Assembly: GCA_949752735.1 (NCBI GenBank)
Contig: OX457037.1
Coordinates: forward strand, 14,149,932-14,213,931
Origin: Lumbricus terrestris
Taxonomy: Eukaryota > Annelida > Clitellata > Crassiclitellata > Lumbricidae
Direction of reading: 5' to 3'
DNA: 64,000 nucleotides
The notes under the pieces are model-generated. The model was not told where the DNA came from and ran no database searches. It worked only from the letters and a program-made list of their open reading frames with translations. Shown one piece after another: positions 11,001-21,919 of the stretch; positions within the stretch are counted from its first letter, which is position 1, and each line of letters opens with the position of its first letter. Position numbers and translations under genes: made by a program.

Positions 11001-12265
11001 AATCTTCGTTTAATGACTCAATCTGACAGACCGCAGAATGATTAGGCCTACAGGTAGGCCTACAGGTTATGCGAAATACGGTCCACTAGGCCTATAGCAC
11101 GACACGCAGGTCGGCTTTACAGCAGTGGGTTCGGTAGCCTAAGTCCTGGATCACTCCTGACTTATTATACTGACAATAATTGACAAACATATTAGAGTTA
11201 TTAAAAAAATCATAAGCTAGGGCTGCTAGGCAATCACTGTAATTTCATTGATAACCGTTTCTGTGACCACTGTTTAGTTTGAAGTTAAAACTTTCTTTAA
11301 ATCAATATAATGCAGAAATTGTGACTGGGAGCTGCACGGTGCCGTGAATTTTTTTATTTTTGCAAAAGTATACCTTGATTTTTTCACTGTTTGACCATGA
11401 ATAAGGGACTACCCTAAATAACGCAATAATAAGGCACGCAGCCATATAATTATAGTCTTTACTTCTGATTATATTTTGATTGCGTTTTGCCGATCAGCAT
11501 GAACTTATGCGGACTTATGTTTACAATTTAAATAAGAAAATATTTCAATAGTTTTGATTTTTCTCAATTTTTTTATTAAAACAAAGTTGTAAGAAAACAA
11601 ATACTTGCGGTAGATTAATGTCATTTATAGCCTAATTAAGTTTTGCTATTAATAAAGTTTCGTCATTTACCTACCAATGCAGATCAAAATAAATAAACAA
11701 GGTTTTTAAGCATAAAATGGAGTTTAGGATGTAGCAAAGTAAAATTATTTTCGTTTCCGTTTTTTCTTTTTATTATTTTGAATAAAACGACGTTTGTTTC
11801 CGTTTTTAATCCGTTTCCATCGTTTTTTTTACATATATGCATTGCCTACCAATATGAGCTTTTCACATCGGCTTCTGTCTCCATGGGCGGAAACTTGGTC
11901 TACAACTTGCCAGGGACGAACGAGTGGCCGAAGGAAAGACGCGAGATTTTGGCCGGACGAATGGCTGAGTCGCCGACGAAATGTTCCATTTTTGCCGACC
12001 AAAATTTCTCACGACCTTTTTTTGGTCGAAATTTCCTCAAAAACATTCCATTTTCCCTGCCAAAATAGCCGGTGACCTTTTTAAGTCATGTGTTCATCGA
12101 TCTCTACTTCTCTCATTCTAACGTTATAAGCGTCACCACCGTGTTCATGAAGTGTATATGTCCTACCACTTAACGTTTGGGGGGGGGGCAAATGCATGGA
12201 CGGTCCCCCACCACATACATTGAGAGGGACCGTACCCCTGTCCTCCCTAAGTCTCCGCCCATGTC
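11001..12265. other. Unclassified intronic sequence
   Basis: AT-rich to 11780, then GC-richer to 12180 with overlapping open frames that show no recognised domain. Nothing here supports a gene. The frames near 11778-12075 look like chance. Confidence 0.4.
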
Positions 12266-12269
12266 TTCT

Positions 12270-12445
12270 GTCTCTCTGCATGGGCCGCCTTTCACTGTGC
12301 TCAGCTACCCTTAGAGACTTCCTTTCCACATTTTCGGGTACTGTCACCATGCAGCGAAGAACTGTCCTGATATACATGCATTGTATAGTGGGTCCAGGCT
12401 GTCCAGCTATCTGGATTAGCCTCCCCGTGGGTCTCCTCTCACTTT
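12270..12445 (+). pseudogene. Non-LTR retrotransposon RT C-terminal scrap
   Basis: The plus strand matches the C-terminus of the retrotransposon at 38837-41411: LRDFLSTFSGTVTMQRR then GPGCPAIWISLPVG corresponds to GDFLVPFCRTATMQQRAFS and GPAIWNGLPAAL there. It is short and diverged. The adjacent 12455-12924 fragment belongs to the opposite strand, so two related scraps meet head to head. Confidence 0.5.
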
Positions 12446-12454
12446 TATTATTAT

Positions 12455-12924
12455 TATTGACTATTTATATAGCGCACCTTCAAGACATCTACTCAGAAGC
12501 ACTCCCAGTGTTCCTGTAGGTACGCAGCGCCATACTAATGCAGAAACCCTATAAGCGATCCGCTGTGGAATAGGAAGCCAGTGGGAGACATCCGCATGTA
12601 CACCGTGACTTTATCAAATTTAGGAAGGCGAACAATAAAACGTACGGCTGTGCGCAGAACCCGGTCAAGACACACACTTTGGATCGCCGGGACCACGACA
12701 TAGAGTGCACTACAATAGTCGAGGCGAGAGACTACAAAGACGTAGACAAGAGTGGCAGCAGCAGCATGGGTCAGATATCGAGATACCACCCTAAGTTGAG
12801 GTAGTTGGAAGTAACAATCACGACAAATTAGATTTATGTGTTTCGAGAACGTCAGCTCCCGGTCTAATGTGAAGCCAAGGTCCCGAACAGAGGAGGCGAA
12901 TGTAATCCCAGGAAACAAACTCAT
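12455..12924 (-). pseudogene. Non-LTR retrotransposon RT fragment with 3' tail
   Basis: The minus strand reads ITFASSVRDLGFTLDRELTF, RDCYFQLPQLRVVSRYLTHA, then TLVYVFVVSRLDYCSALY and RLPKFDKVT. These match VRDLGVILDQELSFSKHI and LVHAFVCSRLDYCSSLYVGL of the element at 38837. The 3' end follows at 12455-12540: the reverse of the TTGAAGGGGCGCTATATAAA word seen at the 3' end of that element, then a short (AAT)n run. Confidence 0.7.
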
Positions 12925-13440
12925 GACTCAGCACTGTCAGCAGGCTCCTTCTTTGGTCTTCTTAAGGCTTTTTTTATCAGGCCTGGTTTGAGAGCGCCTC
13001 TGAGTGGATTCTTTAATGGACGCTATATAAATTTATGCGATTTTTATTTGTAAAAACAGAGTGTATACTCAGCCCCAGCATGCCATTTCATAATGCGCGC
13101 ATGGCACGTGAGTTCCGATCTGATGAGGTATTAATAATTGTTCAATATTTAATAAGCAATAAAACTTATAGCTCTTACTAGCATTTCTGAATGATTTCAA
13201 GATCAATTTGCCTAATAATGGAGACTCAATAAGGGCCCAACACGTGCGCAAAAGTTGTAATGTAGGCCTATATGTTAAAATCAGTAGTTTTCGAATAATT
13301 TTACATTTTGTTCAGAGATTTTAACTCATTTTTGTAATTGAAATATTAATACTGATGAAAAATATTCCTATTGAATGTGTAGGGGCCCCCTAAAGTGTGG
13401 AGGCCCTGTTCTGCCGAACATGTTGAACTTGCCTTAATCA
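12925..13440. other. No recognised feature
   Basis: Mixed sequence including a short 3'-UTR-like word (AATGGACGCTATATAAATTT near 13015) of the same non-LTR family. No coding frame was recognised. Confidence 0.4.
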
Positions 13441-13830
13441 GGTGTCGCGTGACAGAGTCTCCCCCCTAAAAGTCTCCCCCGGAGACTTTATTTCGAAACA
13501 GATCCTCCGGAAAGATTCTCCTTCCGGAGGATCTGTTCCAGAATAAATTCGCCCCCGGAGACTATATTCTGAAATAAATTCTCCGTGGGGAGAGAATATT
13601 TCCGCCGTCCACGAAATAAAGTCTCCCCCGTTCAGCGTAAAATTGGCTACAGTTGCATTAAATTTAGAGATGAGCGGGCTAAACGGTTAGTTTACGTTGC
13701 CAGATTATATAACAAGAAAACATATAATACTTTTACTTGAGAAAATTTCTTCCAATACAGAGTTTTACCCAGGGGAGACTCTGTTTCGGGGGGAGACTTT
13801 GTATCGGGGGAGACTTTATTTCGTGACACC
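13441..13830. mobile_element. TIR element with subterminal GGGGGAGACTTTATTTCG repeats
   Basis: The left end is GGTGTCGCGTGACAGAGTCT and the right end is TTTATTTCGTGACACC. Near both ends the word GGGGGAGACTTTATTTCG or its reverse recurs (about 13475, 13550, 13615, 13775-13820). The GGTGTCACG terminus is shared with the MULE-like elements at 14349 and 59761. No target duplication was found. The right end abuts a retrotransposon RT fragment starting at 13831. Confidence 0.6.
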
Positions 13831-14139
13831 GGCCCTGTCTTTGCGAGCTCTGCTGTCCAGTATCTGTTATCCTTGCTCGCAGAACCCTTCGCTCTGCCTC
13901 CAGTGGGCAGCGATTGGTCCATCGTGTTGGAACTTCGACCTGTCAGCGTCGTACTTTCTCAATTGTAGATGCCTGGAATAGTCTCCCTTTGGAGATACGC
14001 CTGTTACCTAGCGTTGACTGATCAGTTGGTGCTTTGCATGCTCCTGAAAAATTGTCGGTATCACCGTGGTTGGACTATGAGTGCATCTAACTGGATGTTC
14101 CTGAAGGGCGCTACATATATATTTTTAATGAATGAATGA
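13831..14139 (+). pseudogene. Non-LTR retrotransposon RT C-terminus with 3' tail
   Basis: One frame gives CLCELCCPVSVILARRTLRS, then QRRTFSIVDAWNSLPLEIRL, matching CELFTPVSVSLGRRSLRS and QQRAFSVVGPAIWNGLP of the element at 38837. The 3' UTR ends in GAAGGGCGCTACATATAT and an (AATG)n tail at about 14125-14139. Confidence 0.65.
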
Positions 14140-14348
14140 GCTAATAACGCTGATTAGAAAAGCAGCTTGTAGCATTCAGTGAAATAATAACTCTGCATCT
14201 CATCCAATGAGGAAAGAAATTGAATAATGAAACCTAGGGGCTATGTTTTCCCTGTGTGCTTACCTTTAGGCTTTCGCTGCGTGTTTCAGTTATTTTTACT
14301 ATTGACTGTTTTAGCTATCGTATTTTGACGCTTCCGCGAGTTTTAATT

Positions 14349-14959
14349 GGTTCCACGATAACTGGTCTACCGACAACTCGTCTACCGACAACTCGTCTCC
14401 GGACAATTGGTCTAACGACAGCTGGTCTACAGACGAATAGTATTGATAAAATAGAAGCTGGATTTATGAACATGTTTTTTTATAGCTTAAATGGACGCTG
14501 GATCGATGATTTTATTCATGTATTTCGACATGCATCCAGCTTCTACTTCAGATCTAAAAATACCTTCATCCAGCTTCTTTTTCTCACCCGTTATTTTCGT
14601 CAATCCGGCTTCTATTTCATATACAAAAAATACCCTCATCCAGCTTCCATTACTTAAGCGTTTTATCATCAATCCAGCTTCTATTTCAGATCAAGAAATA
14701 CTTTCATCCAGCTTTTATTTCTCGTACGTTATTTTCATCAATCCAGCTTATATTTCACCTGTAAAAGAGCCATCATCCAGATTCCATTTCTCTTGCGTTT
14801 TTTCATCAATCCAACCTCCATTTCACCTGTAAAAACTTTCATCCAGCTTCCATTTCTCAAGCGCTGGATCAGTTGTCTGTAGACCAGTTGTCGTAGACGA
14901 ATTGTCCGGAGACCACTTGTCGTTAGACGAGTTGTCGGTAGACGAGTTGTCGTGACACC
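14349..14959. mobile_element. MULE-like non-autonomous element, copy 1 (9-bp TSD)
   Basis: The left end GGTTCCACGATAACTGGTCT and the right end ...GAGTTGTCGTGACACC are flanked by a perfect 9-bp duplication, GTTTTAATT (14340-14348 and 14960-14968). Each terminus is a run of about 15-bp units built on CGTCTACCGACAACT. The interior is an array of ATCCAGCTTCTATTTC-type repeats. No transposase frame. The second copy is at 59761-61015. The 9-bp TSD and repetitive long termini fit Mutator-like elements; the superfamily call is inference. Confidence 0.85.
14440..14870 (+). repeat. Array of ATCCAGCTTCTATTTC repeats
   Basis: The core word ATCCAGCTTCTATTTC recurs every 35-45 bp in two alternating contexts: one followed by AGATNTAAAAATACCTTC, the other by TCAAGCGTTATTTTCATCA, so the higher-order unit is a dimer of roughly 75-80 bp. 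It fills the interior of the MULE-like element and recurs in several unrelated elements of this window. Confidence 0.85.
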
Positions 14960-15441
14960 GTTTTAATTGTATATTGTAACTAACTGTGGTACCCGGCGGT
15001 ATTTACCCGAATACCAGGCCGTATAGTATCGTAAAATTATTTAAAATATGCTTTAGTCATTTTTTCATCGTTCATCCAACTTCTAATTCTACTGTAGGAC
15101 AGTTCCGTTATTCATCCAACTTCTACTTCAACTAAAAATAGTTTGATCATTCATCCAGCCTCTAGTTTTACGGTAGCAAATTAGCAAGAAACCATGATTT
15201 CCTCGCTAATTCAACTTCTATACTTCTGTTAATTAATATGCTCCACCAGCTTCTAATGATACTGTATTGCAGGGGTGCGCAACCTTTTCGTTTGTGTCGG
15301 CCGCATCAAAGGCTCATTTTCTTACCACGGCCGCCAAGATATCTGCCGCTTTGATATTTAAAATATATGCATTTCTATTGTGACGAGAAATAGGATAATG
15401 TTAGTAAACAGTGACGATGTCCAGAAATAGGCAAGTTTCTG

Positions 15442-15645
15442 TTATAAATAATAAAGTTTACTGACACAAACCTTTCTCGAATCGCCTTCTAATTTTGCAT
15501 AGGGGTGAGATTCATGACGGCGGAAATGCTGCTTTGCATTGTCCCTTTTTGTGGCTTTCAGTATTTCACTGAAGATGAGGCATTTCATTGATTGTTTATT
15601 AGTTGTCTCCACTACGAAATAATCGGTTTCCCACTTAATTCTCAT
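15442..15645 (-). pseudogene. hAT transposase N-terminal zinc-finger remnant
   Basis: The frame reads MRIKWETDYFVVETTNKQSM then KCLIFSEILKATKRDNAK, HFRRHESHPYAKLEGDSR. The W-x-x-DYF-V-E-x-x-x-K-x-x-C-L-I-x-x-x-...K-x-N-x-x-x-H-x-x-x-x-H pattern is the BED-like zinc finger at the start of Charlie/GTF2IRD2-type hAT transposases; the second Cys of the CLIC motif is replaced here (CLIF). No catalytic core follows. Confidence 0.6.
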
Positions 15646-15952
15646 TGAAGCTTCTCTTCTTCGCTTCCAATGTTCGCTTTCTTTTCAGAAACATCATAAT
15701 CGAGTAAATTGACAGCTCACAATTTGTGATCTGCACTACGTTTGCAATTTACATAGCCTATAGAGTAGCCAGAAATATACGGCTCTGGAGTAGCCTACAG
15801 AAAAATCACGTATTGGTTCCTCTTCTAAATTCGCAGTGAGTGAGTGACCTATTCATGCACACCAGTCAGACAACCGCATGATCAAGGATTGAGCTCCGGC
15901 TTAGTACACCACCTGTTCCGCATACTGCCCTACCCAGATACATTTGCGCAGG

Positions 15953-17035
15953 CATGGGCGCCGACTCTGCGAGGCCCGTGAGTGCTCAGCACCACCAGAA
16001 ATTGGCCATGCGAGGCCCGCCTATGCATGGGCACCACCAGAAATCAGCCAACAAGATGTGCTTTTTATGATACTATTTCTCTGTTGGCATGCTTATCAAT
16101 GAAAATCATTGCGTCTTTTACATATTTTCTTCTATCTGAGTTAGTCTACCTTACTATTACTCTAGTTTTACCCCGTCCGTTAGTCTGAACTCCATACGAA
16201 TACCAAGAAAACCTCGAAATCATGCTCATTCGATCCGCTTCAGTCATTTTTTTATATAGGCCTAACGGTCGAAGGCGACGATTTGAATGACTGTTTCTTT
16301 TTATTGTACATGCTGGGCTATATAGACCTAATGATCCTCACTGCGCGAGAATCACCTCCCAGGCTCCCAGCATCACAAAAGCTGGATATTGTTTTGTCTG
16401 CGTTAATTAACAAATCAGCCTTGACTAAATTGTCTGTGAAAACTATTTGAAAAGCTATCTTCCACAATGTTAATAATTATTGGCTCACTAAATAGTGGTT
16501 AATGTAGACAGAATTTTTTTATTTCTTGTGCAAAATTTGAATCTGTTGAATGTTGACCTAATTAGGGGAGAGTGCTCCAAGATGCCTATGCTAACGAAGA
16601 TTGTGCTTTTGTTCTGTGTGGATTCCAAGAGAAGTAGGCTAGCCCTACATGTTGACCCAAAGAGTGATTGTTGTGTGTAAATATTTTTAAACAACGGCAA
16701 GGATGCCTTTCAAGTCTTAAACCACGACAGTTTCGTAAAAATGACAGCCTAAGATGCATCGCAGTGTGGCAAGAAAAAAAAAAGGAAAATGGTTAGGAAC
16801 ACATCCCCCTCCCAAGCCCCTTCGGCCTTTCCCTGCTCGGCCGCCTCGGCGATCGTCCTTTGACTGCGAGTTCGTCCCCTAAAACTATGAACAAGTCTCC
16901 GTCTATGAACAGAGGTAATTTCAATAACTCTCCTATAAAAAAACTCAAAATTTTTTCCCGCGCTCACAAGTGACCGCGGGTTTATTTCTCATTCGTTTGG
17001 GCACTCACACTCCTCGGGTCAACTCGGCGCCTATG
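15953..17035. mobile_element. hAT-type element nested in 15270-17577
   Basis: Ends CATGGGCGCCGACTC and, reverse complemented, CATAGGCGCCGAGTTGAC, with a perfect 8-bp duplication, TGCGCAGG (15945-15952 and 17036-17043). Subterminal GTGAGTGCTC and GTGAGTGCCC words also pair. No transposase frame was recognised. It contains a piece starting GGGGAGAGTGCTCCAAGA (16564) related to the element at 30852-32010. Confidence 0.85.
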
Positions 17036-17835
17036 TGCGCAGGGTAACCTAATATACCTGAAGATTATCAGTGGTGTAAGTTTCTTTGGGCAATGGGCAC
17101 TCTTCCGGGTCTACCCAGCCTGCTGACTGTCACCTCTGCTCACAAAATATTAAGATCTTTTCACGGACTAGTTGAGGAATATTGGTACAACATTGTTTGC
17201 AGTGATTGACTGTCGAGGGCTGGAGATGGGATAGTATTACGCTGTCCGCCTCTTTGAGCTACATCTGACGATGCATAAGCTGATACCTCTGAGTCTAAGG
17301 TGCATGCACATGCGACGGACAATGTGTGGCATTCTTGTGTTCATGAGTACGGCTTCTAGAGAGAGCACGGGCTAATTCCTACATACACTGAAACAGAGAC
17401 ATAATTATGTAACTAATTGCCTCACATAACCTAAGTTTCAAAACATTGGAATGAAAATATTTATGAATTAATCAACACACGGCCGCCAGTATGTAATAAT
17501 TAGACCACGCGTCCACGGCCGCCAATTCTTCCTCTCACGGCCGCATGCGGCCGTACGACCGCAGCTGCGCACCGCTGCTGTATTGTATTTAAACATTTAT
17601 AAAGCGCCTCTAATAGGGTGAACCGTTCAGAGGCGCTCCAAGTGCGCAAGGCCCCGCGAGAAGCAGGTTTTGAGAAGAGACAGAGCAGAGGAGAGACTGA
17701 CAGAAAGAAGTGTAGAGCGAAACTGCAATACGATAGCCTACTGCAATACGTCAGCAGTAATATCATGTTTTCATCGTTCATCCAACTTCCCGTTTTCGGA
17801 AATAAAATATCTCTGAAGTGCTATACGGCTTCGGA

Positions 17836-17930
17836 TTCGGGTATAACCTACCCGGCGTTGCCCGGGGAAATTTAGGGCTTTCGCCCACCCAACGTTTCGC
17901 GGCAAAGTTCGCCACACTCCGCCCCACCCA
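17836..17930 (+). repeat. CCCGGCGTTGCCCGGG repeat
   Basis: TACCCGGCGTTGCCCGGGGA is followed by TTTCGCCCACCC and CGCGGCAAAGTTCGCC. An inverted relative lies at 23865-23950 (CCCGGGCAACGCCGG, GGGTGGAGCGAAA, CTTTGCCGGGGAAAG). I recognise the word as part of a repeat widespread in invertebrates but cannot name the family. Confidence 0.5.
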
Positions 17931-17956
17931 TCGACCCGGTGTCATGTCATGTCAAT

Positions 17957-19802
17957 CACCGACGTCGCTGCGCGACGGTTGGCCACATGCATGGACTATA
18001 GCTCTCCACTGCTGTTTATCGTTGCCCTTGCGTCGATATCCCTTCCACGTGACCCAGCATGATGGCTTTTTCCACGCAATCCTGAGGGAGCCTGATGATA
18101 TGACCGAAATAGGAGAGTTTACGAGCCTTGATGGAACTCAAGAGCTCCGGTGAAGCTCCGGCACGCCGATAGACTTGCTCTGTAGTAAGCTTGAGCATCC
18201 AAGAAATGCGCAAAAGCTTACGGATACATTTGTTTTCGAAACTTTGGATCTGCTGTTCCTCCGCTTTTTTGAGCACCCATGATTCACAACCATAGGTTGC
18301 GACTGACCAGACCAAGGATTTCATCAAGCGAAGCTTGGTTTGGGTACTAATGGTTTTGTTTTTCCAGACCTTCGTAAGCTTCACCATGACTGCCATACCC
18401 ATAGCCAGTCTGGACTAACCATCGTCTGAACACTTTGCGTCGCTAGAAATTTTGCTGCCCATATATGTGAAGTTATCCACCTGTTTGAGTACACCGCCTG
18501 CGACATAAATCTTGATGATCCGCTCGGTGTTGGTCATAACTTTCGTCTTTGAAGCATTTATCTTTAAACCGTACTCATTGGCAGTGGAATCGACCCGATT
18601 GACGAGCTCCTGGACTTCCTCTGATGATGTAGCGATCAAGAGGATGTCATCCGCGTATCTAAGATTACTGATGGTCCTGCCTCCAATTCTGAAGCCCCCT
18701 TCGAACCCGTCAAGCGCCTTACGCATTACCTGTTCTGCCAGGATGTTAAATAGGCACGGCGAGATGTTACAGCCTTGTCGAACGCCTTTCTTAACGCGGA
18801 ACCAGTCAGAGGTGATGTTGTCCGTTCTGACAGCTGCCCGTTGCTGTTTGTATAGGTTCATCAGTAGTTGGACGAGTTGTGGAGGAAACCCCATATCCAG
18901 CATGGACAACCACAGTTGACCGTGTTGCACCATAGCGAAGACTTTCGTAAAGTCGACAAAGCAGAAATAGAGAGGCTGGTTTCTCTCATTTGCCTTTTCC
19001 ATGATGATCCGGAGGTTCGTAATCTGATCACGGGTGCCTCGGTTGGGTCTGAAACCGGCCTGTTCAGAAGCAAGTTCATTGTCAAGTTTGGTTTGAATGC
19101 GCTCCAGGATGACCCTGAGGAGAATTTTGCTGTATGCGACACTAGCGCGATGGTCCTATAGTTCTCACAACAGAGCAAATCCCCTTTTTTGGGGCAAAGG
19201 GATAAAAACCAATTGTGTCCAATCGTCGGGCTAGACTCCTGTCAACCATACGTCACTGTAACGTCAGTACATATATTGTGTAGCATGGTAAGAGTCATAT
19301 CACCACCAAATCTGAGAAGCTCGGTGGCAACTCCGTCTGGTCCTGAGGCTTTGTGCAAAGAGGCTTTAAGCAAAGCGCGTTTGATTTCTTCTCGCAGTGG
19401 AGGCTGTTCTCTTTCCGTAACTTCGAACGTTATCTCATCCTCATTGCCAGTCTAGAGTCCCTCACAATACTCCTTCCAACGTTCATTGACCTTCACCGGA
19501 TCAACTAGCTTTTTTCCCGAGGTGTCTTTAATAGCTATTTTACGCGCCTGAAACGGTCTGGTGAGATTTTTGACTGTCCTATAAACCGGTCTGGAGTTTC
19601 CACGCTTTGCATTTTCCTCCAGTTCGCAGCAAAGAGCATCAAGTTCGGCTTGTTTGTCTCTCCTGAGTCGTCTTTGAACCTCCCCCTTTAGAGACTTGTA
19701 CTCCAGTGGTGACTTCGTCTTGGCTTCACGTTTCTTCTTGATAAGCGCGAAAGTGTCATCTGAGATCCAGTTTTTACGTTTCTCCGAGTCCTTGAAAATA
19801 AC
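17957..19802 (-). pseudogene. RTE-like non-LTR retrotransposon reverse transcriptase, broken
   Basis: Read on the minus strand: an N-terminal linker region (KRKNWISDDTFALIKKKREA), PLREEIKRALLKAS and SGPDG, ENYRTIALVSHTAK, then RT motifs: FVDFTKVFAMVQH (motif A, Asp-x-Thr-Lys), VKKGVRQGCNISPCLFNILA (motif B), LRYADDILLIATSS (motif C, catalytic YADD), LKINASKTKVM, then TKLRLMKSLVWSVATYGCES and RISWMLKLTTEQVYRR with GHIIRLPQD. It ends near 17957. There is an in-frame TAG near 19450 and frameshifts near 19120, 18415 and 18030. The endonuclease half is absent. The upstream end is cut by the foldback element at 19803. Confidence 0.8.
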
Positions 19803-20258
19803 CCGGTGTAAAGGTTTCAAATTACCCCCTCCTAAACATTACCCCCTGGTAACTTGAAACCGGTTTCAGATTACCCCCCGAAAACTAGATTTGCATCAAT
19901 CATCGCATTTATTGCACTAAAAAAAATCAGAAAAATCATCCCGCTTCTTGTTTTGGCCTGAAGATTTTCATCCCTCATCCCACTTCGTGGTATGTTTTCA
20001 ATTTTTTCATCGAAAGAAAAATATTAGCCTCGAAGCCATTTCTCCATTGTAACTTCAGCGGCGATTAGTATTTTAGTTACAGGTGAAAATATTGATAACA
20101 AACCACGAAGTGGGATGACGGATGAAAATCTTTTTTAAAAACAAGAAGCGGGATGATTTTTCTTATATTTTTAGAGCAATAAATGCGATGATTGATGCAA
20201 ATTACGGTTTGCAGGGGTGGTAATGTTTAGGAGGGGTAATTTGAAACCTTTACACCGG
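19803..20258. mobile_element. Foldback element with long inverted repeats
   Basis: Left end CCGGTGTAAAGGTTTCAAAT, right end ATTTGAAACCTTTACACCGG. Inner parts pair as well: CCTCCTAAACATTACCCCC with GGTAATGTTTAGGAGGGG, and GCATCAATCATCGCATTTAT with ATAAATGCGATGATTGATGC. The centre holds CATCCCGCTTCTTGTTTT and CATCCCACTTCGTGG, similar to the ATCCAGCTTC motif. It cuts the RTE-like gene at its 5' side. No convincing target duplication. Confidence 0.8.
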
Positions 20259-20452
20259 TATCCACCCAATCGACGACTCCACCCCACGCCACCCAGCCCT
20301 CCAGCGCCCGCAATCCCCAGTCCACACTATAAAAATTATATAAATGCAACACACACAACCCCATTCCGTCTATCCCTTGCCGTTGCATTACGCCTTCGCT
20401 GGGTTTCTACACTAAGACTGTCTTCGAAAAATGTCGAGATACGATAATAATC
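20259..20452. other. C-rich intronic sequence
   Basis: Between the foldback element and the next hAT element, C-rich at first. No feature was recognised. Confidence 0.4.
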
Positions 20453-20698
20453 ATTTAGGGTAGGTGTGTCGCGACTTGACCGGCGGTGTGTCGCGTAAAA
20501 GTGGTGTGTCGCTGGTCTGTCGCGAAGAATTGGTGTGTCGCGAATTAATAATAATGATAATAAATTATCTTCGTTTCTTTTTCAAGCTAACACAGCGCAG
20601 TAGGCCTAGCCTATGATTACATGAAATAATCCTTCATAACATCAGTCTACTAAATTCTTGTAGCAGAAGAATCGTGTGCTATCCAGTGTAGGGTTACC

Positions 20699-21912
20699 AT
20701 AAGTGCTCAGATGAAAAAGAGGACACACAAAATGTTCATCCCGTAGCCGGCTCCTAGTGCTATATACGCCAATACTAAGTGTTGTACAAATATAAGTAAC
20801 GTTGAACTACAGAAAATGTTCTTATTGTACATGGTTTCAATTTAAACTTCGTTGAGTGAGTGTTCAGTAGGCTACTCCAGCACCTCAGTACACATTACAT
20901 TGCTGTCACTGACTACGCAGAAACAAGACAGTGACAGATTCGTCGCTTTTCGAACCAAGCGTTGCTAAAAATTGGTTACTTTGGTATATGAAGTTTCCCA
21001 AACACTCTTAACATGCTTCGGCGTTTCGACGTGCGCCTTTTAATTAGATCCAATGCACCCTTATTGGCAACTGAATGTAAGTTTCGCTGCGCATGTCAAA
21101 CATTTAGCTTCCCATCCATAACGACCTGCGCAAAACACGTACCTTCCGGTATTTTTTATGTCAATTTTTTTCGTTAAATTGACAAATTAATTATTTTTAT
21201 GGTACTATAATTTTAATTCACCCTTTTTTTCGATTTAATTTCGCCAACTTCTAGTTTGTCCAGAACCCTTTTAATCGATCCAGCTTCTGCTTAGACAAGA
21301 ATTTGTTCGATAAATCTCGTTTCTATTTTGTCAGTATATATTTTTCATCAATTTTACATTGAAAATTATTCTTCATCAATCCAGCTTCAATTTCAGCAGA
21401 ATGACTGCACTAACCCTAAAACTAATCCTAACCGACCCTCACGACGCCTAACCTAAGCCCTAACCGACCCTCACGCGCTAAATCCCGCTTCTACTGCGTG
21501 AGGAAATATTTTTCATCGAATTTCTATTTCTGTGGGGTCCTACACGAAACCTACATCGACACGCTGAAATAAATAAAAAGGGTGAATTAAAATTATAGTA
21601 CCATTTTTATTTAGACCTACAATTATCATTACGTAACTCATGTTATATTTATACGTTTGGTTTACCAAAAAATCGCGTCAGTAACCGGAAATCCAATGGT
21701 AGCCATACCATTGAGGTAAATATTGCTGGAACGCGTGTTTAGTTCACGGAATGGAATAGTATATAACACGGAAAAGTAAGTAAGATCGGTCGATCGTGAA
21801 CGGACGGGAAAAACCCGGACAAAAGCCATATTTCTGGAGAGCCGCCAGGACACCCGGACAGGGGCCTAAAAAGAGGACATGTCCGGGGAAACCCGGACGT
21901 ATGGTAACCCTT
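20699..21912. mobile_element. hAT-type element nested in hAT A copy 1
   Basis: Ends TAGGGTTACCATA and TATGGTAACCCTT, flanked by a perfect 8-bp duplication, ATCCAGTG (20691-20698 and 21913-21920). Copy 2 of hAT A has the unoccupied site GCTATCCAGTGATGTCACTG at 45661, which proves the insertion. The right part has repeated CCGGACA/GTCCGGG words. No transposase was recognised. A further MITE is nested at 21201-21602. Confidence 0.93.
21201..21602. mobile_element. MITE nested at third level
   Basis: Ends GGTACTATAATTTTAATTCA and TGAATTAAAATTATAGTACC, a perfect 20-bp inverted repeat that extends further through CCCTTTTT. A perfect 8-bp duplication, ATTTTTAT (21193-21200 and 21603-21610), flanks it. 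The interior contains CAATCCAGCTTCAATTTC and TCCAGCTTCTGC, the motif of the MULE-like elements, and CTAACCGACCCTCACG direct repeats. Confidence 0.92.
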
Positions 21913-21919
21913 ATCCAGT

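Larger units (their letters stand above)
15270..17577 (-). mobile_element. hAT transposon, deletion derivative
   Basis: Ends CAGGGGTGCGCAACC (left) and, reverse complemented, CAGCGGTGCGCAGCTG (right), flanked by a perfect 8-bp duplication, CTGTATTG (15262-15269 and 17578-17585). A transposase N-terminal exon lies near the left end on the minus strand (15442-15645). GGCCGC words line both subterminal regions. The interior is occupied by another hAT-type element at 15953-17035. Confidence 0.9.
14993..17862. mobile_element. Possible TIR element carrying ATCCAACTTCTA repeats
   Basis: The left region has TTTACCCGAATACCAGGCCG then TATAGTA; the right region, reverse complemented, has TATACCCGAATCCGAAGCCG then TATAGCA, with CCCGG words at both outer edges. 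ATCCAACTTCTA-type repeats lie just inside each end (15060-15260 and 17765-17795). A hAT element (15270-17577) and a non-LTR 3' end (about 17585-17650, minus) were inserted later. No target duplication was found. Confidence 0.45.

Noticed and set aside
11778..12519. Overlapping frames of about 95-107 codons
   Set aside because: No domain, and overlapping frames on both strands; the only recognisable part is an RT scrap at 12270-12445.
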